A stretch of DNA of 34,516 bases from Candidatus Omnitrophota bacterium. GTDB taxonomy: Bacteria > Omnitrophota > Gorgyraeia > Tantalellales > Tantalellaceae. Under the pieces are notes generated by a model. That model was not told where the DNA came from, ran no database searches, and saw only the letters and a program-made list of their open reading frames with translations. Shown here in pieces: positions 6,235-15,465 of the stretch (position 1 is the first letter of the stretch; each line of letters opens with the position of its first letter). Where the stretch lies: the NCBI GenBank assembly GCA_014728075.1, contig WJMG01000020.1:1-34516 (forward strand), in the 5' to 3' direction. A program made the translations under genes and the position numbers.

Positions 6235-9200
6235 ATGCCTAAAAGAGAAGACATAAAAAGCATTCTTATAATAGGGGCCGGCCCCATCATAATAGGGCAG
6301 GCCTGTGAATTCGATTATTCGGGCTCCCAGGCCTGTAAAGCGCTTAAACAGGAGGGGTACAAGGTCATACTCGTCAACTCCAACCCGGCCACCATAATGA
6401 CCGACCCCGAGATGGCCGACAGGACCTACATAGAACCCGTGACCCCGGAAGCGGTAGAAAAGATCATAGCCGTCGAGAGGCCGGACGCCCTGCTTCCTAC
6501 ACTGGGCGGGCAGACCGGACTTAATACCGCCATGAAGCTTTTCGAAAACGGGGTGCTTGACAAATACAATGTCGAGATGATCGGCGCCGATGAAAAAGCC
6601 ATTAAGAAAGCCGAAGACCGGGAGGACTTCAAGGCCGCCATGCAGAAGATAGGACTGGACCTTCCCAAAAGCCTTCTCGCTTACAACATGGAAGAAGCGC
6701 TTATTGCCGCCGAAAAGATCGGGTTTCCGCTTATTATCCGGCCCAGCTACACCCTGGGAGGGACCGGCGGCGGACTGGTGTACAACATGGAAGAATTCGA
6801 GAAGACGGCTGCCCTGGGTCTTCAGAACAGCATGATAAACGAGATCCTCATCGAGGAATCTATAATGGGCTGGAAAGAATACGAACTGGAGGTCATGAGG
6901 GATAAAAAAGACAATGTCGTCATAGTGTGCTCCATAGAGAATATAGACCCGATGGGCATACACACCGGCGACAGCATCACGGTAGCTCCCCAGCAGACGC
7001 TCTCAGACAGAGAATACCAGAAAATGCGCGACGCTTCGATAAACATCATCCGGGAGATCGGCGTGGAGACCGGAGGTTCCAATATACAGTTCGCGGTCGA
7101 TCCCGTAACCGGACGCATGGTCGTTATAGAGATGAACCCGCGCGTTTCCAGGTCTTCGGCCCTCGCCAGTAAAGCTACCGGTTTCCCCATAGCCAAATTC
7201 GCCGCCAAACTGGCGGTCGGATATACCCTTGACGAGATCCCCAACGACATAACCAGGGAAACCCCGGCGTCGTTCGAACCGACAATAGACTATTGCGTGA
7301 CCAAGATACCCCGTTTCACTTTCGAGAAGTTCAAAGGCGCCGATCCCACACTGGGCATATCCATGAAATCCGTCGGTGAGACCATGTCGATAGGAAGGAG
7401 CTTCAAGGAATCCTTTCAGAAGGGGCTCAGAGGCCTGGAGACAGGCAAAACAGGACTCGTTACTATAAAAGCCGCCGAAAAAGCAAGTGACGAGGAGCTG
7501 GAGAAAGCCATAAACAAAGCAGGCGCCGAACGCATCTTTTTCGTCAAGGAAGCCTTCGTCAGGGGATACTCCCTTGACAAGGTACAACAACTCTCGGGCA
7601 TCGACCCGTGGTTCCTTCACGAAATATCCGGGATCGTTGAACACGAAAAAGAGCTCAAAAACGAATTTTCCGGCATAGACATCTCGAAGCCCGCGGAAGA
7701 CGGGCTTAAAGCGTCTCTGCTGAAAGCGAAAAGAGCGGGTTTCAGCGACGCCCAGCTCGCGGCCCTCTGCGGGGCAACGGAACTGGAGTTCCGTGAGTTC
7801 CGCAAGAACTCGGGAGTAACGGCGGTCTACAAGCTCGTCGATACCTGTGCCGCCGAATTCGAGGCCTATACCCCTTACTATTATTCGACATACGAGGACG
7901 AATGCGAGGTCGTACGGTCGGACCGTAAAAAAATAATGATACTTGGAGGCGGCCCCAACAGGATAGGCCAGGGTATCGAGTTCGATTACTGCTGCTGTCA
8001 CGCGTCTTTCGCCCTCAAGGAAATGGGGTTCGAGACCATCATGGTCAATTCCAACCCCGAAACCGTTTCGACGGATTACGACACTTCCGACAAACTCTAC
8101 TTCGAACCGCTCACTTTCGAGGATGTGATGAACATAATCGAAAAAGAGAAACCGGACGGCGTTATCGTCCAGTTCGGCGGCCAGACCCCGCTTAACCTTT
8201 CGGAAAAGCTGAAAAAAGCCGGTGTGAATATCATAGGGACCTCTGTCGAGTCCATAGCGCTCGCGGAAGACCGCGAGAAGTTCAAAGAACTCCTGGCGAA
8301 GAACGACCTGAAACAGCCTTCCAACGATATCGCTAATTCCGCTGAAGAGGCCATGGAAAAAGCCCTGAAGATAGGCTATCCTGTGGTTGTGAGGCCCTCT
8401 TATGTGCTGGGCGGCAGGGCTATGAGGATCGTTTACGACCGCGAGTCCCTGGAAGAGTTCATGGAAGAAGCCGTTCAGGTATCTCCCGGACAACCCGTAC
8501 TTCTGGACAAGTTCCTCCAGAACGCCATCGAGATCGATGTCGACGCCCTGGGAGACGGGGAAGATGTCGTAATAGGCGGCATAATGGAGCATATCGAGGA
8601 AGCGGGTGTTCATTCCGGAGATTCGGCATGCGCTCTGCCTCCGCACACCGTATCGGACGAGGTGATAGAGGAAATACGCAGAGAGACGAAGGTCCTGGCC
8701 TCCGCCCTTGACATAAAAGGCCTTATGAACATACAGTTCGCGGTGCAGGGGAAAGATGTCTATATACTCGAGGTGAACCCCCGCGCTTCCAGGACCGTTC
8801 CTTTCGTTTCCAAAACCACCGGTATTCCCATGGCCAAGCTGGCCTCCAAGATAATGGCCGGCTCAAAGATCAGGGACCTGAAAATAAAGGACCCCATGCG
8901 CGGGCTTAATTACACCAGCGTCAAAGAGTCGGTGCTTCCCTTTACGCGGTTCTCCGGGGTGGATATAATCCTGGGGCCTGAGATGATGTCAACGGGTGAG
9001 GTCATGGGTGTTTCCCGCGATTTCGGGGCCGCCTTCGGAAAGGCTCAGTCCGGCGCGGGTCAGATACTTCCGTCTTCCGGCACCGTTTTCGTCTCGGTCC
9101 AGGACTCGGACAAGCGCAACATAGTTTTCGTGGCGAAAAAACTTTACGATATGGGGTTCAAGATCGTCGCCACTTCCGGCACCGCCAAGATACTGAACAG

Positions 9201-9486
9201 CAACAGTATAGAAGTGGAAGCGGTCAAGAAAATGCACGAAGGGCGGCCGAATGTCATGGACCTTGTTAAGGACGGCAAAATAGACCTGATAATAAATACG
9301 CCTTCCGGAAAAGCGCCGCATAAGGACGGAGCGCTCATCCGCAGCATAGCCGTCATGAGGGGTATCCCGTGCATTACCACCCTTGCCGGAGCGCAGGCCT
9401 CCGTGAACGGAATAGAATCTTTATTAAAGAAAGAAACAGAAGTACGGTCGTTGCAGGAATATTATGCCTCACAGCTCAAAGGATAA
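6235..9486 (+). CDS. carB: Carbamoyl-phosphate synthase large subunit
   Basis: Makes carbamoyl phosphate from bicarbonate, ATP and the ammonia released by CarA. Two homologous ATP-grasp halves are visible: the first starts with '[20 protein letters not shown]' and contains '[12 protein letters not shown]'; the second starts near residue 560 with '[20 protein letters not shown]' and contains '[11 protein letters not shown]'. Both halves have '[12 protein letters not shown]'- or '[12 protein letters not shown]'-type metal-binding segments. A C-terminal MGS-like allosteric domain (about 940-1083) includes 'ATSGTAKIL' and 'INTPSGK'. Length (1083) is usual. It follows carA at 6 bp and its end overlaps the purF start by 23 bp, which suggests coupled translation. 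The long minus-strand ORFs here (547 and 400 aa) are shadows. Confidence 0.98.
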   Translation: MPKREDIKSILIIGAGPIIIGQACEFDYSGSQACKALKQEGYKVILVNSNPATIMTDPEMADRTYIEPVTPEAVEKIIAVERPDALLPTLGGQTGLNTAMKLFENGVLDKYNVEMIGADEKAIKKAEDREDFKAAMQKIGLDLPKSLLAYNMEEALIAAEKIGFPLIIRPSYTLGGTGGGLVYNMEEFEKTAALGLQNSMINEILIEESIMGWKEYELEVMRDKKDNVVIVCSIENIDPMGIHTGDSITVAPQQTLSDREYQKMRDASINIIREIGVETGGSNIQFAVDPVTGRMVVIEMNPRVSRSSALASKATGFPIAKFAAKLAVGYTLDEIPNDITRETPASFEPTIDYCVTKIPRFTFEKFKGADPTLGISMKSVGETMSIGRSFKESFQKGLRGLETGKTGLVTIKAAEKASDEELEKAINKAGAERIFFVKEAFVRGYSLDKVQQLSGIDPWFLHEISGIVEHEKELKNEFSGIDISKPAEDGLKASLLKAKRAGFSDAQLAALCGATELEFREFRKNSGVTAVYKLVDTCAAEFEAYTPYYYSTYEDECEVVRSDRKKIMILGGGPNRIGQGIEFDYCCCHASFALKEMGFETIMVNSNPETVSTDYDTSDKLYFEPLTFEDVMNIIEKEKPDGVIVQFGGQTPLNLSEKLKKAGVNIIGTSVESIALAEDREKFKELLAKNDLKQPSNDIANSAEEAMEKALKIGYPVVVRPSYVLGGRAMRIVYDRESLEEFMEEAVQVSPGQPVLLDKFLQNAIEIDVDALGDGEDVVIGGIMEHIEEAGVHSGDSACALPPHTVSDEVIEEIRRETKVLASALDIKGLMNIQFAVQGKDVYILEVNPRASRTVPFVSKTTGIPMAKLASKIMAGSKIRDLKIKDPMRGLNYTSVKESVLPFTRFSGVDIILGPEMMSTGEVMGVSRDFGAAFGKAQSGAGQILPSSGTVFVSVQDSDKRNIVFVAKKLYDMGFKIVATSGTAKILNSNSIEVEAVKKMHEGRPNVMDLVKDGKIDLIINTPSGKAPHKDGALIRSIAVMRGIPCITTLAGAQASVNGIESLLKKETEVRSLQEYYASQLKG

Positions 9487-10867
9487 AAAGGAATATTGCG
9501 GTGTCTTCGGCATTTTCGGCCACAAGCTTGCCGTAGAACTTACCTATCTCGGGCTTTATTCGCTTCAGCACCGCGGCGAGGAGTCCTGCGGCATAGCCGT
9601 TTCCAACGGCAGGAAGATCGAACAGCTCGCGGGCATGGGCCTTGTTTCCGATGTCTTCACGGAAACCGCCCTTAAATCCCTGAAGGGAAAGACCGCTATA
9701 GGGCATGTAAGATATTCGACTACGGGATCAAGCATATTGCGTAACGCCCAGCCTTTCGTAATAAGCCACAATAAGATCTCTTTTTCCATCGCCCATAACG
9801 GCAACCTGACCAACGCGGTGAAATTACGCAGGCGCCTCGAAAGGGAAGGCGCGATATTCCAGACAACTATGGATTCCGAGATCGTCCTTCATTTACTTGT
9901 AAGGTCAAAGAAGACTAAATTCGAGGACCGGCTCATAGATGCTCTGGGCGCCTGTGAAGGCGCTTTCACGATGCTGTTCCTTACGCCGGACAAGCTCATA
10001 GGGGTAAGGGACCCCAACGGCTTCCGGCCTTTATGCCTCGGGAAAAAGGACGGGAAATATGTCCTGGCGAGCGAAACCTGCTCTCTTGACCTTATAGACG
10101 CCGAATTCGTCAGGGATGTCGAGGCGGGTGAGATCGTGATAATCTCCCGCGACGGTCTTCGCTCGATAAAACCCTTCGAAGGGAAAAGGCTTTCGCCCTG
10201 CATATTCGAATTCATCTATTTCGCCAGGCCCGACAGCCACATTTTCGGCGACAATGTCCATAAGGCCAGAAAGAGGCTGGGACGCAAACTCGCCGAAGAA
10301 CATCCCGCTGACGCGGATATAGTCATGTCGATACCCGATTCCGGGAACGACGCGGCTCTGGGATATTCCGAACAAAGCGGCATTCCTTTCGAGATAGGCA
10401 TGATAAGGAACCATTACATAGGGCGCACCTTCATCCAGCCGTCACAGGAAATGCGGAAACACGGTGTAAAAATAAAGCTTAATCCGATCCGTGACGCCCT
10501 CAGGGGAAAAAAGGTCGTAGTGGTCGAGGATTCCATAGTCAGGGGCACCACCACCTGCGGCAGGATAAAAGCCATCAGGGAAGCCGGGGTCAGGGAGATC
10601 CACATGCGGATAAGCTGCCCTCCGATAAAATTCCCCTGTTTTTACGGCATTGATTTTCCCAGCAGAAAAGAGCTGATAGCCAACCAGATGAAGTCAGTGG
10701 ACGAGATCGCCGCGTTCATCGGTGTCGACAGCCTGAAATACCTCAGTCACGAGGGAATGCTTGAAGCCGTCGGCCCGTGCCAGGACAGCTTCTGCAGCGC
10801 CTGCTTCTGCGGCGACTACCCGACGAAGGTCAGCAGAAAAGCGGTCAAGTCGCCTTTCGAAAAATAA
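9464..10867 (+). CDS. purF: Amidophosphoribosyltransferase
   Basis: First committed step of purine synthesis: PRPP plus glutamine to phosphoribosylamine. The N-terminal Ntn-type (class II) glutaminase has its nucleophile at C12 ('[10 protein letters not shown]') after an 11-residue leader that would be removed by autoprocessing. 'RYSTTG' and 'AHNGNLTNA' are typical. The C-terminal phosphoribosyltransferase domain has the PRPP motif '[13 protein letters not shown]' and the flag segment '[12 protein letters not shown]'. Four cysteines for a structural Fe-S cluster appear plausible ('[12 protein letters not shown]' and '[10 protein letters not shown]'), as in the Bacillus-type enzyme. Length (467) is normal. 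The start overlaps the carB end by 23 bp; the cysteine position supports this start. Confidence 0.96.
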   Translation: MPHSSKDKKEYCGVFGIFGHKLAVELTYLGLYSLQHRGEESCGIAVSNGRKIEQLAGMGLVSDVFTETALKSLKGKTAIGHVRYSTTGSSILRNAQPFVISHNKISFSIAHNGNLTNAVKLRRRLEREGAIFQTTMDSEIVLHLLVRSKKTKFEDRLIDALGACEGAFTMLFLTPDKLIGVRDPNGFRPLCLGKKDGKYVLASETCSLDLIDAEFVRDVEAGEIVIISRDGLRSIKPFEGKRLSPCIFEFIYFARPDSHIFGDNVHKARKRLGRKLAEEHPADADIVMSIPDSGNDAALGYSEQSGIPFEIGMIRNHYIGRTFIQPSQEMRKHGVKIKLNPIRDALRGKKVVVVEDSIVRGTTTCGRIKAIREAGVREIHMRISCPPIKFPCFYGIDFPSRKELIANQMKSVDEIAAFIGVDSLKYLSHEGMLEAVGPCQDSFCSACFCGDYPTKVSRKAVKSPFEK

Positions 10868-10885
10868 GAACCGGAAGGAAGAAAA

Positions 10886-12523
10886 ATGGCAAAATACATC
10901 TTTATAACCGGCGGTGTCGTTTCGAGCCTGGGGAAGGGGATAGCTTCGGCCTGCATAGGCAAACTTCTCGAATGGAGCGGTTATAAGATCGCCATAATCA
11001 AATGCGATCCTTACATCAATGTCGACCCCGGCACCATGAACCCTTACCAGCACGGAGAGGTCTATGTTACCGACGACGGGGCGGAAACCGATCTTGACCT
11101 GGGGCATTATTTCCGGTACACGAACTCACCGTTGTCCCAGATAAGCAATATAACCACGGGCAAGGTCTACCAGAATGTGATAAACAAGGAAAGACGAGGT
11201 GATTTTCTCGGAGGCACGGTCCAGGTCATACCGCACATCACCAACGAGATAAAACACAATGTGCGGCAGGTAGAGAAAAAATACGATGTCGATGTGGTCA
11301 TCGTCGAAATAGGCGGCACCACGGGTGATATAGAAGGGCTGCCTTTCCTCGAATCAATACGGCAGCTGAAGAACGAGCTGGGATACAGGAACGCGATCAA
11401 TATACACCTTACGCTCATCCCTTTCATCAAAGCGGCCGGAGAAATAAAGACCAAGCCCACGCAGCATTCCGTGGGAAAACTCCGTGAGATAGGCATACAG
11501 CCCGAGATCCTTATTGTCAGGACCGAAAAACCCATAGACCGGGGCGCCAGGGCCAAGATAGCCCTTTTCTGCAATGTCGACCAGGAATGCGTCCTCGAGG
11601 CACGGGATGTGAAAGACATATACGAAATACCCCTGAATTTCAGGAGCAAAGGCTTTGACAGGATAATCCTGAAAAAACTGGGCCTTAAAAAGAAGGACGG
11701 GAAAAAGGCGGTCCGTAAGTGGGAAAAGGTGGTCGAAGTACGCCGTAACGCGACCGAAAAGGTAAGGATAGGCGTCGTCGGAAAGTATATAACTCTCCAG
11801 GACGCGTATAAATCCATCGACGAGGCCCTTCATCACGGCGCGGTCGGCGCGGGGCTTGACCTCGACCTCGTCAAGCTCGAATCGGACGACTTCCATAAAA
11901 AGACGAAAAAACAGCTGGACGAGGCGTTCAAGGGTATATCCGGCGTCCTGGTCCCCGGCGGATTCGGCATAAGGGGTATAGAAGGGAAGCTGGCGGCGGC
12001 AAAATACGCCAGAGAGAACGGGATCCCTTATTTCGGGATATGCCTGGGCATGCAGATCGCCGTGATCGAGTTCGCGAGGAATGTTTGTAAACTCCGCGGG
12101 GCGAACTCCACGGAATTCAGGAAAAATGTGAAATATCCCGTTATTTCCATGCTCACCGAGCAGGAGAACATCAAATGGATGGGCGGGACTATGAGGCTCG
12201 GAAAGTATAAATGCAAACTAAAAAAAGGCAGCCTCGCGCGTAAAATATACGGGAAGGATACGGTCTGGGAGAGGCACCGCCACCGTTACGAGTTCAACAG
12301 CGGGTTCAAGGAGCTTTTCCAGAAGAAAGGAATGAAAATAAGCGGAGTGCATCCCAGGGGCAGCCTCGCCGAGATCATCGAGATAAGCGGCCATCCGTGG
12401 TACCTGGCCGTCCAGTTCCATCCCGAGTTCAGATCCAAGCCGGACGCCCCGCATCCCTTATTCAGGGAATTCGTGAAAGCGGCCGGAAAGATATCGCGTA
12501 AAAAAGAAGGAAAGGCGGCTTAA
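10886..12523 (+). CDS. pyrG: CTP synthase
   Basis: Converts UTP to CTP using ATP and glutamine. The N-terminal synthetase domain begins 'YIFITGGVVSSLGKGI' and contains 'KCDPYINVDPGTMNPYQHGEV' and 'EIGGTTGDIEG'. The C-terminal class I amidotransferase domain (about 295-540) has its nucleophile C386 in 'FGICLGMQ' and the His-Glu pair in 'QFHPEF'. Length (545) is standard. GGAAGGAAG precedes the ATG, 18 bp after purF. The next gene starts 1 bp after the pyrG stop, so both lie on one transcript. Confidence 0.98.
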   Translation: MAKYIFITGGVVSSLGKGIASACIGKLLEWSGYKIAIIKCDPYINVDPGTMNPYQHGEVYVTDDGAETDLDLGHYFRYTNSPLSQISNITTGKVYQNVINKERRGDFLGGTVQVIPHITNEIKHNVRQVEKKYDVDVVIVEIGGTTGDIEGLPFLESIRQLKNELGYRNAINIHLTLIPFIKAAGEIKTKPTQHSVGKLREIGIQPEILIVRTEKPIDRGARAKIALFCNVDQECVLEARDVKDIYEIPLNFRSKGFDRIILKKLGLKKKDGKKAVRKWEKVVEVRRNATEKVRIGVVGKYITLQDAYKSIDEALHHGAVGAGLDLDLVKLESDDFHKKTKKQLDEAFKGISGVLVPGGFGIRGIEGKLAAAKYARENGIPYFGICLGMQIAVIEFARNVCKLRGANSTEFRKNVKYPVISMLTEQENIKWMGGTMRLGKYKCKLKKGSLARKIYGKDTVWERHRHRYEFNSGFKELFQKKGMKISGVHPRGSLAEIIEISGHPWYLAVQFHPEFRSKPDAPHPLFREFVKAAGKISRKKEGKAA

Positions 12524-12524
12524 A

Positions 12525-13733
12525 ATGTCGGAAAACGATAGGGTACAAAAAGCGATGCAGCATTTCGGCCGGCTCGTTTCGGAACAGATGGAAAGGGTTG
12601 AAAGAATGAAGAAGGACGACTCCTGGACGGAATATTCGTCCTTAAGGCCCGTCAGAATAGGCGTTTGCTGGGGAGACGGTATCGGAAAGATGATATCCGT
12701 GCACGCCGAGCGTGTTCTGCGGCACATGCTGAAAGATGAGGTAGAGAACGGAAAGGTCGAATTCAGGACAATCCAGGGCCTTACCATCGAGAACAGGGCC
12801 GCGCAGAAAAAGGCAATACCCGACGATGTGCTGGAAGAGATAAAGGCATGCCATGTCATTTTAAAGGGCCCCACCACGACACCGCAGGCCGGGGACGAAT
12901 GGCCGAACATAGAAAGCGCAAATGTGGCCATGAGAAGGGAGCTTGACCTCTTCGCCAATGTCAGGCCCGTAAAGGTTCCTTCCGAAGGAATAGACTGGTG
13001 TTTTTTCCGGGAGAATACTGAAGGAGCCTATGTCCTGGGCTCAAGAGGACTGGATGTTGACGACGATATCAGCATCGACTTCAAGGTCATAACGGAACAG
13101 GGCGCGGAACGGATAATACGCATGGCTTTCGAATACGCGCGGGCGAACGGCATCAAGAGGGTCACCGCCGTGACAAAAGCCAATGTGGTCAAATCCACCG
13201 ACGGAAGGTTTTCCCGTGCCGCCGCGCGGATAGCGCGTGAATACGAAAAATACGGCATAGAACAGGACGAATGGTACATAGACATAATGACGGCTAAACT
13301 TCTGGACCCCGCCAGGAGAAAGGATTTCAGGGTCATGGTCCTGCCTAACCTTTACGGTGACATACTCACGGACGAAGCCGCGCAGATCCAGGGCGGGGTA
13401 GGTACAGCCGGCAGCGCCAACATCGGCAGAAGATGGGCCATGTTCGAGGCCATACACGGAAGCGCCCCCAGAATGGTAAAAGAAGGCCGGGATATTTACG
13501 CCGACCCGTCCTCCATGATCAGGGCCAGCGCCATGCTCCTCCGTCACATAGGTTTTCCCGAAAGAGCGGACAAACTGGAGATGGCCCTCGAGGTCTGCGG
13601 TCAGTTCGAACGCAAACTGAAGATAACCGGACGCGACACCGGAGCTACAGGCGAGGAGTTCACTACCTATCTTCTTGACGAGATAAACAGCGGCAGCCTC
13701 TCCTCGAAATGGAATGAATTCACTCAAAAATAA
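12525..13733 (+). CDS. Isocitrate dehydrogenase (isocitrate/isopropylmalate family, probably NAD-type)
   Basis: Beta-decarboxylating dehydrogenase, most likely converting isocitrate to 2-oxoglutarate. Landmarks are 'GVCWGDGIGKMI' near the start, the substrate segment 'NVAMRRELDLFANVRPVK', 'FRENTEGAYV', 'KANVVKSTDGRFSR', the metal-binding 'NLYGDILTDEAAQ' and the coenzyme loop 'IHGSAPRMVKEGRDIYADP'. The coenzyme loop lacks the Lys-Tyr pair of NADP-type enzymes and has Asp-Ile instead, favouring NAD. A 34-residue N-terminal extension precedes the fold. The S-x-N-x-x-x-R pattern favours isocitrate over isopropylmalate or homoisocitrate, but this is not certain. Lying between pyrG and guaA with almost no gaps, it is the only gene of the block that is not an amidotransferase; its product feeds glutamate and glutamine synthesis. 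Confidence 0.85.
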   Translation: MSENDRVQKAMQHFGRLVSEQMERVERMKKDDSWTEYSSLRPVRIGVCWGDGIGKMISVHAERVLRHMLKDEVENGKVEFRTIQGLTIENRAAQKKAIPDDVLEEIKACHVILKGPTTTPQAGDEWPNIESANVAMRRELDLFANVRPVKVPSEGIDWCFFRENTEGAYVLGSRGLDVDDDISIDFKVITEQGAERIIRMAFEYARANGIKRVTAVTKANVVKSTDGRFSRAAARIAREYEKYGIEQDEWYIDIMTAKLLDPARRKDFRVMVLPNLYGDILTDEAAQIQGGVGTAGSANIGRRWAMFEAIHGSAPRMVKEGRDIYADPSSMIRASAMLLRHIGFPERADKLEMALEVCGQFERKLKITGRDTGATGEEFTTYLLDEINSGSLSSKWNEFTQK

Positions 13734-13744
13734 CGGAAAAGATA

Positions 13745-15304
13745 ATGTCAAAAATAGCTAACAGAGATAAAGAAGGTATCCTGGTCATCGACTTCGGGTC
13801 CCAATATGTCCAACTTATCGCCAGGAGGATACGCGAGAACAAGGTCCACTCCACTGTAGTCCCGCCGACGATATCCATCGATAGGATCAGGGAGATCAAC
13901 CCTTACGGCATAATACTGTCCGGAGGCCCTTCAAGCGTTTACGACAGATCCGCTCCGTCCTTTGACCCGCGCGTACTGGAACTCGGCCTGCCGATACTTG
14001 GCATTTGCTACGGAATGCAGCTTCTGGGCAGGCTTGCCGGCGGGAACATACTCAAAAGCGGTAAACGCGAGTACGGAAGGACCGAGGTGAAATTCGACAG
14101 AAGGAACCCGCTGTTCAGGGGCATATCCCCGGCAAGCGTGACATGGATGAGCCACAGGGACAAAGTTGACGGGCTCCCCGACGGGTTCCGCGCGATCGGA
14201 AAAAGCGACAACACGAAATGCGCCGCTTTCATGAACTACAAAAAGAACATTTACGGCGTCCAGTTCCACCCCGAGGTCGTGCATACCGTGAACGGAAAGA
14301 AAATACTCAAGAATTTCCTTTTCGGGATCTGCGGCTGCAAACGCACCTGGACGATGAAATCCTTCATACAGAAAAAGATCGACGATATCACCGACCAGGT
14401 CGGGAGCCAGGATGTCATCCTGGGCCTGTCCGGTGGAGTGGATTCCACCGTAAGCGCCGTCCTTCTCCACAGGGCTCTGGGCAAAAAACTTCATTGCATC
14501 TTCGTTAATAACGGCCTTCTGCGCAAGGGTGAAGTCGACAGGGTAAAAAAACTCTTCACCCGCAACATCAAGCTGGACCTCAGGGTAGCGGAATCGGAAG
14601 ACCTCTTCCTGAAGGCGCTGAAAGGAGTTACCGACCCGGAGAAAAAGAGAAAGATCATCGGCCGGACCTTCATCAAGGTGTTCGATGACAAAGCCAGGTC
14701 CATAAAGAACGCTTCGTTCCTCGCCCAGGGAACACTTTATCCGGATGTTATCGAATCCCAGACATTTTTCGGAGGTCCCAGCAAGACCATAAAGAGCCAT
14801 CACAATGTCGGAGGCTTGCCGAAAAAAATGGGACTGAAGCTCGTGGAGCCCCTGAGGGACCTCTTCAAGGACGAGGTAAGGGAAGTGGGAAGAGAACTCG
14901 GCCTGGCGGACGAAATGGTCGACAGGCAGCCCTTTCCGGGGCCCGGCCTGGCGGTAAGGATCGTGGGTGAAATAACCAGGGAAAGGCTTAACATGCTGAG
15001 AGAGGCCGACTGGATAATAGTGGATGTAGCTAAACGGTCAGGCATATACCGCAAGACATGGCAGACCTTCGGAGTACTGCTTCCGGTCAAAAGCGTTGGC
15101 GTGATGGGGGACGACAGGACTTACGAGAACACCATCGCTATCCGTTCGGTGACGAGCGTCGACGGCATGACCGCCGATTGGGCGAAAGTGCCCTATCATG
15201 TACTCGGGGAAATGTCCAATAAGATCATCAACCAGGTAGAAGGCGTCAACCGGGTCGTTTTCGATGTAAGCTCAAAACCTCCCAGCACTATAGAGTGGGA
15301 GTAA
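13745..15304 (+). CDS. guaA: GMP synthase (glutamine-hydrolysing)
   Basis: Aminates XMP to GMP. The N-terminal class I amidotransferase domain (about 12-200) has its nucleophile C88 in 'LGICYGMQ' and 'FHPEV' as the His-Glu pair. The ATP-pyrophosphatase domain has the P-loop 'GLSGGVDST'. The C-terminal dimerisation domain has 'RQPFPGPGLAVRIVGE' and ends in 'KPPSTIEWE', the canonical GuaA terminus. Length (519) is normal. It starts 11 bp after the dehydrogenase gene with a CGGAAAAG-type binding site, and is the last gene before a 161-bp structured gap. Confidence 0.98.
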   Translation: MSKIANRDKEGILVIDFGSQYVQLIARRIRENKVHSTVVPPTISIDRIREINPYGIILSGGPSSVYDRSAPSFDPRVLELGLPILGICYGMQLLGRLAGGNILKSGKREYGRTEVKFDRRNPLFRGISPASVTWMSHRDKVDGLPDGFRAIGKSDNTKCAAFMNYKKNIYGVQFHPEVVHTVNGKKILKNFLFGICGCKRTWTMKSFIQKKIDDITDQVGSQDVILGLSGGVDSTVSAVLLHRALGKKLHCIFVNNGLLRKGEVDRVKKLFTRNIKLDLRVAESEDLFLKALKGVTDPEKKRKIIGRTFIKVFDDKARSIKNASFLAQGTLYPDVIESQTFFGGPSKTIKSHHNVGGLPKKMGLKLVEPLRDLFKDEVREVGRELGLADEMVDRQPFPGPGLAVRIVGEITRERLNMLREADWIIVDVAKRSGIYRKTWQTFGVLLPVKSVGVMGDDRTYENTIAIRSVTSVDGMTADWAKVPYHVLGEMSNKIINQVEGVNRVVFDVSSKPPSTIEWE

Positions 15305-15465
15305 GCCTTCGGGCGAGTGCACTTGAAGTTGAGAAGGTAACGGAAAGAAACATCTTACTCGTTTTGCGGTCCGGGCCGCCGGACCGTTTTCCCCGGCGGA
15401 TATTCTTTGCGGCCTGCCTGCCGTAAGAACGAGTATTGTAAATACCAGAGAGGTAAAAGGGAGGC
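15305..15465 (+). promoter_or_regulatory. Structured gap between guaA and purL
   Basis: No ORF is credible here. A perfect hairpin CGGTCCGG-GCCG-CCGGACCG (15367-15386) is followed by TTTT and then CCCC. An outer pairing TACTCGTT (15356-15363) with AACGAGTA (15428-15435) encloses it, and the sequence between has further G/C-rich pairing (GGCGG with CCTGCC). The layout would fit a terminator or antiterminator, or a processing element, between the two halves of the nucleotide cluster. No purine, PRPP or glycine riboswitch consensus was recognised, and no clear sigma70 promoter is present. Confidence 0.45.
15367..15390 (+). terminator. Possible intrinsic terminator or attenuator before purL
   Basis: An 8-bp perfect GC-rich stem with a 4-nt loop ends in only four T residues before a C-run. 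The stem is strong but the T-tract is weak, so partial read-through into purL is likely. Confidence 0.45.

Noticed and set aside
5761-6963. 400-aa minus-strand ORF across carA and carB
   Set aside because: It spans two certain genes and their junction, without a ribosome binding site or domain.
7003-8646. 547-aa minus-strand ORF inside carB
   Set aside because: It lies fully antisense to a well-conserved gene, has no plausible family motif, and reflects codon bias of the + strand frame.
15305-15465. Known purine-type riboswitch before purL
   Set aside because: None of the conserved loop sequences of the purine, PRPP or glycine classes was found; only generic hairpins are visible.
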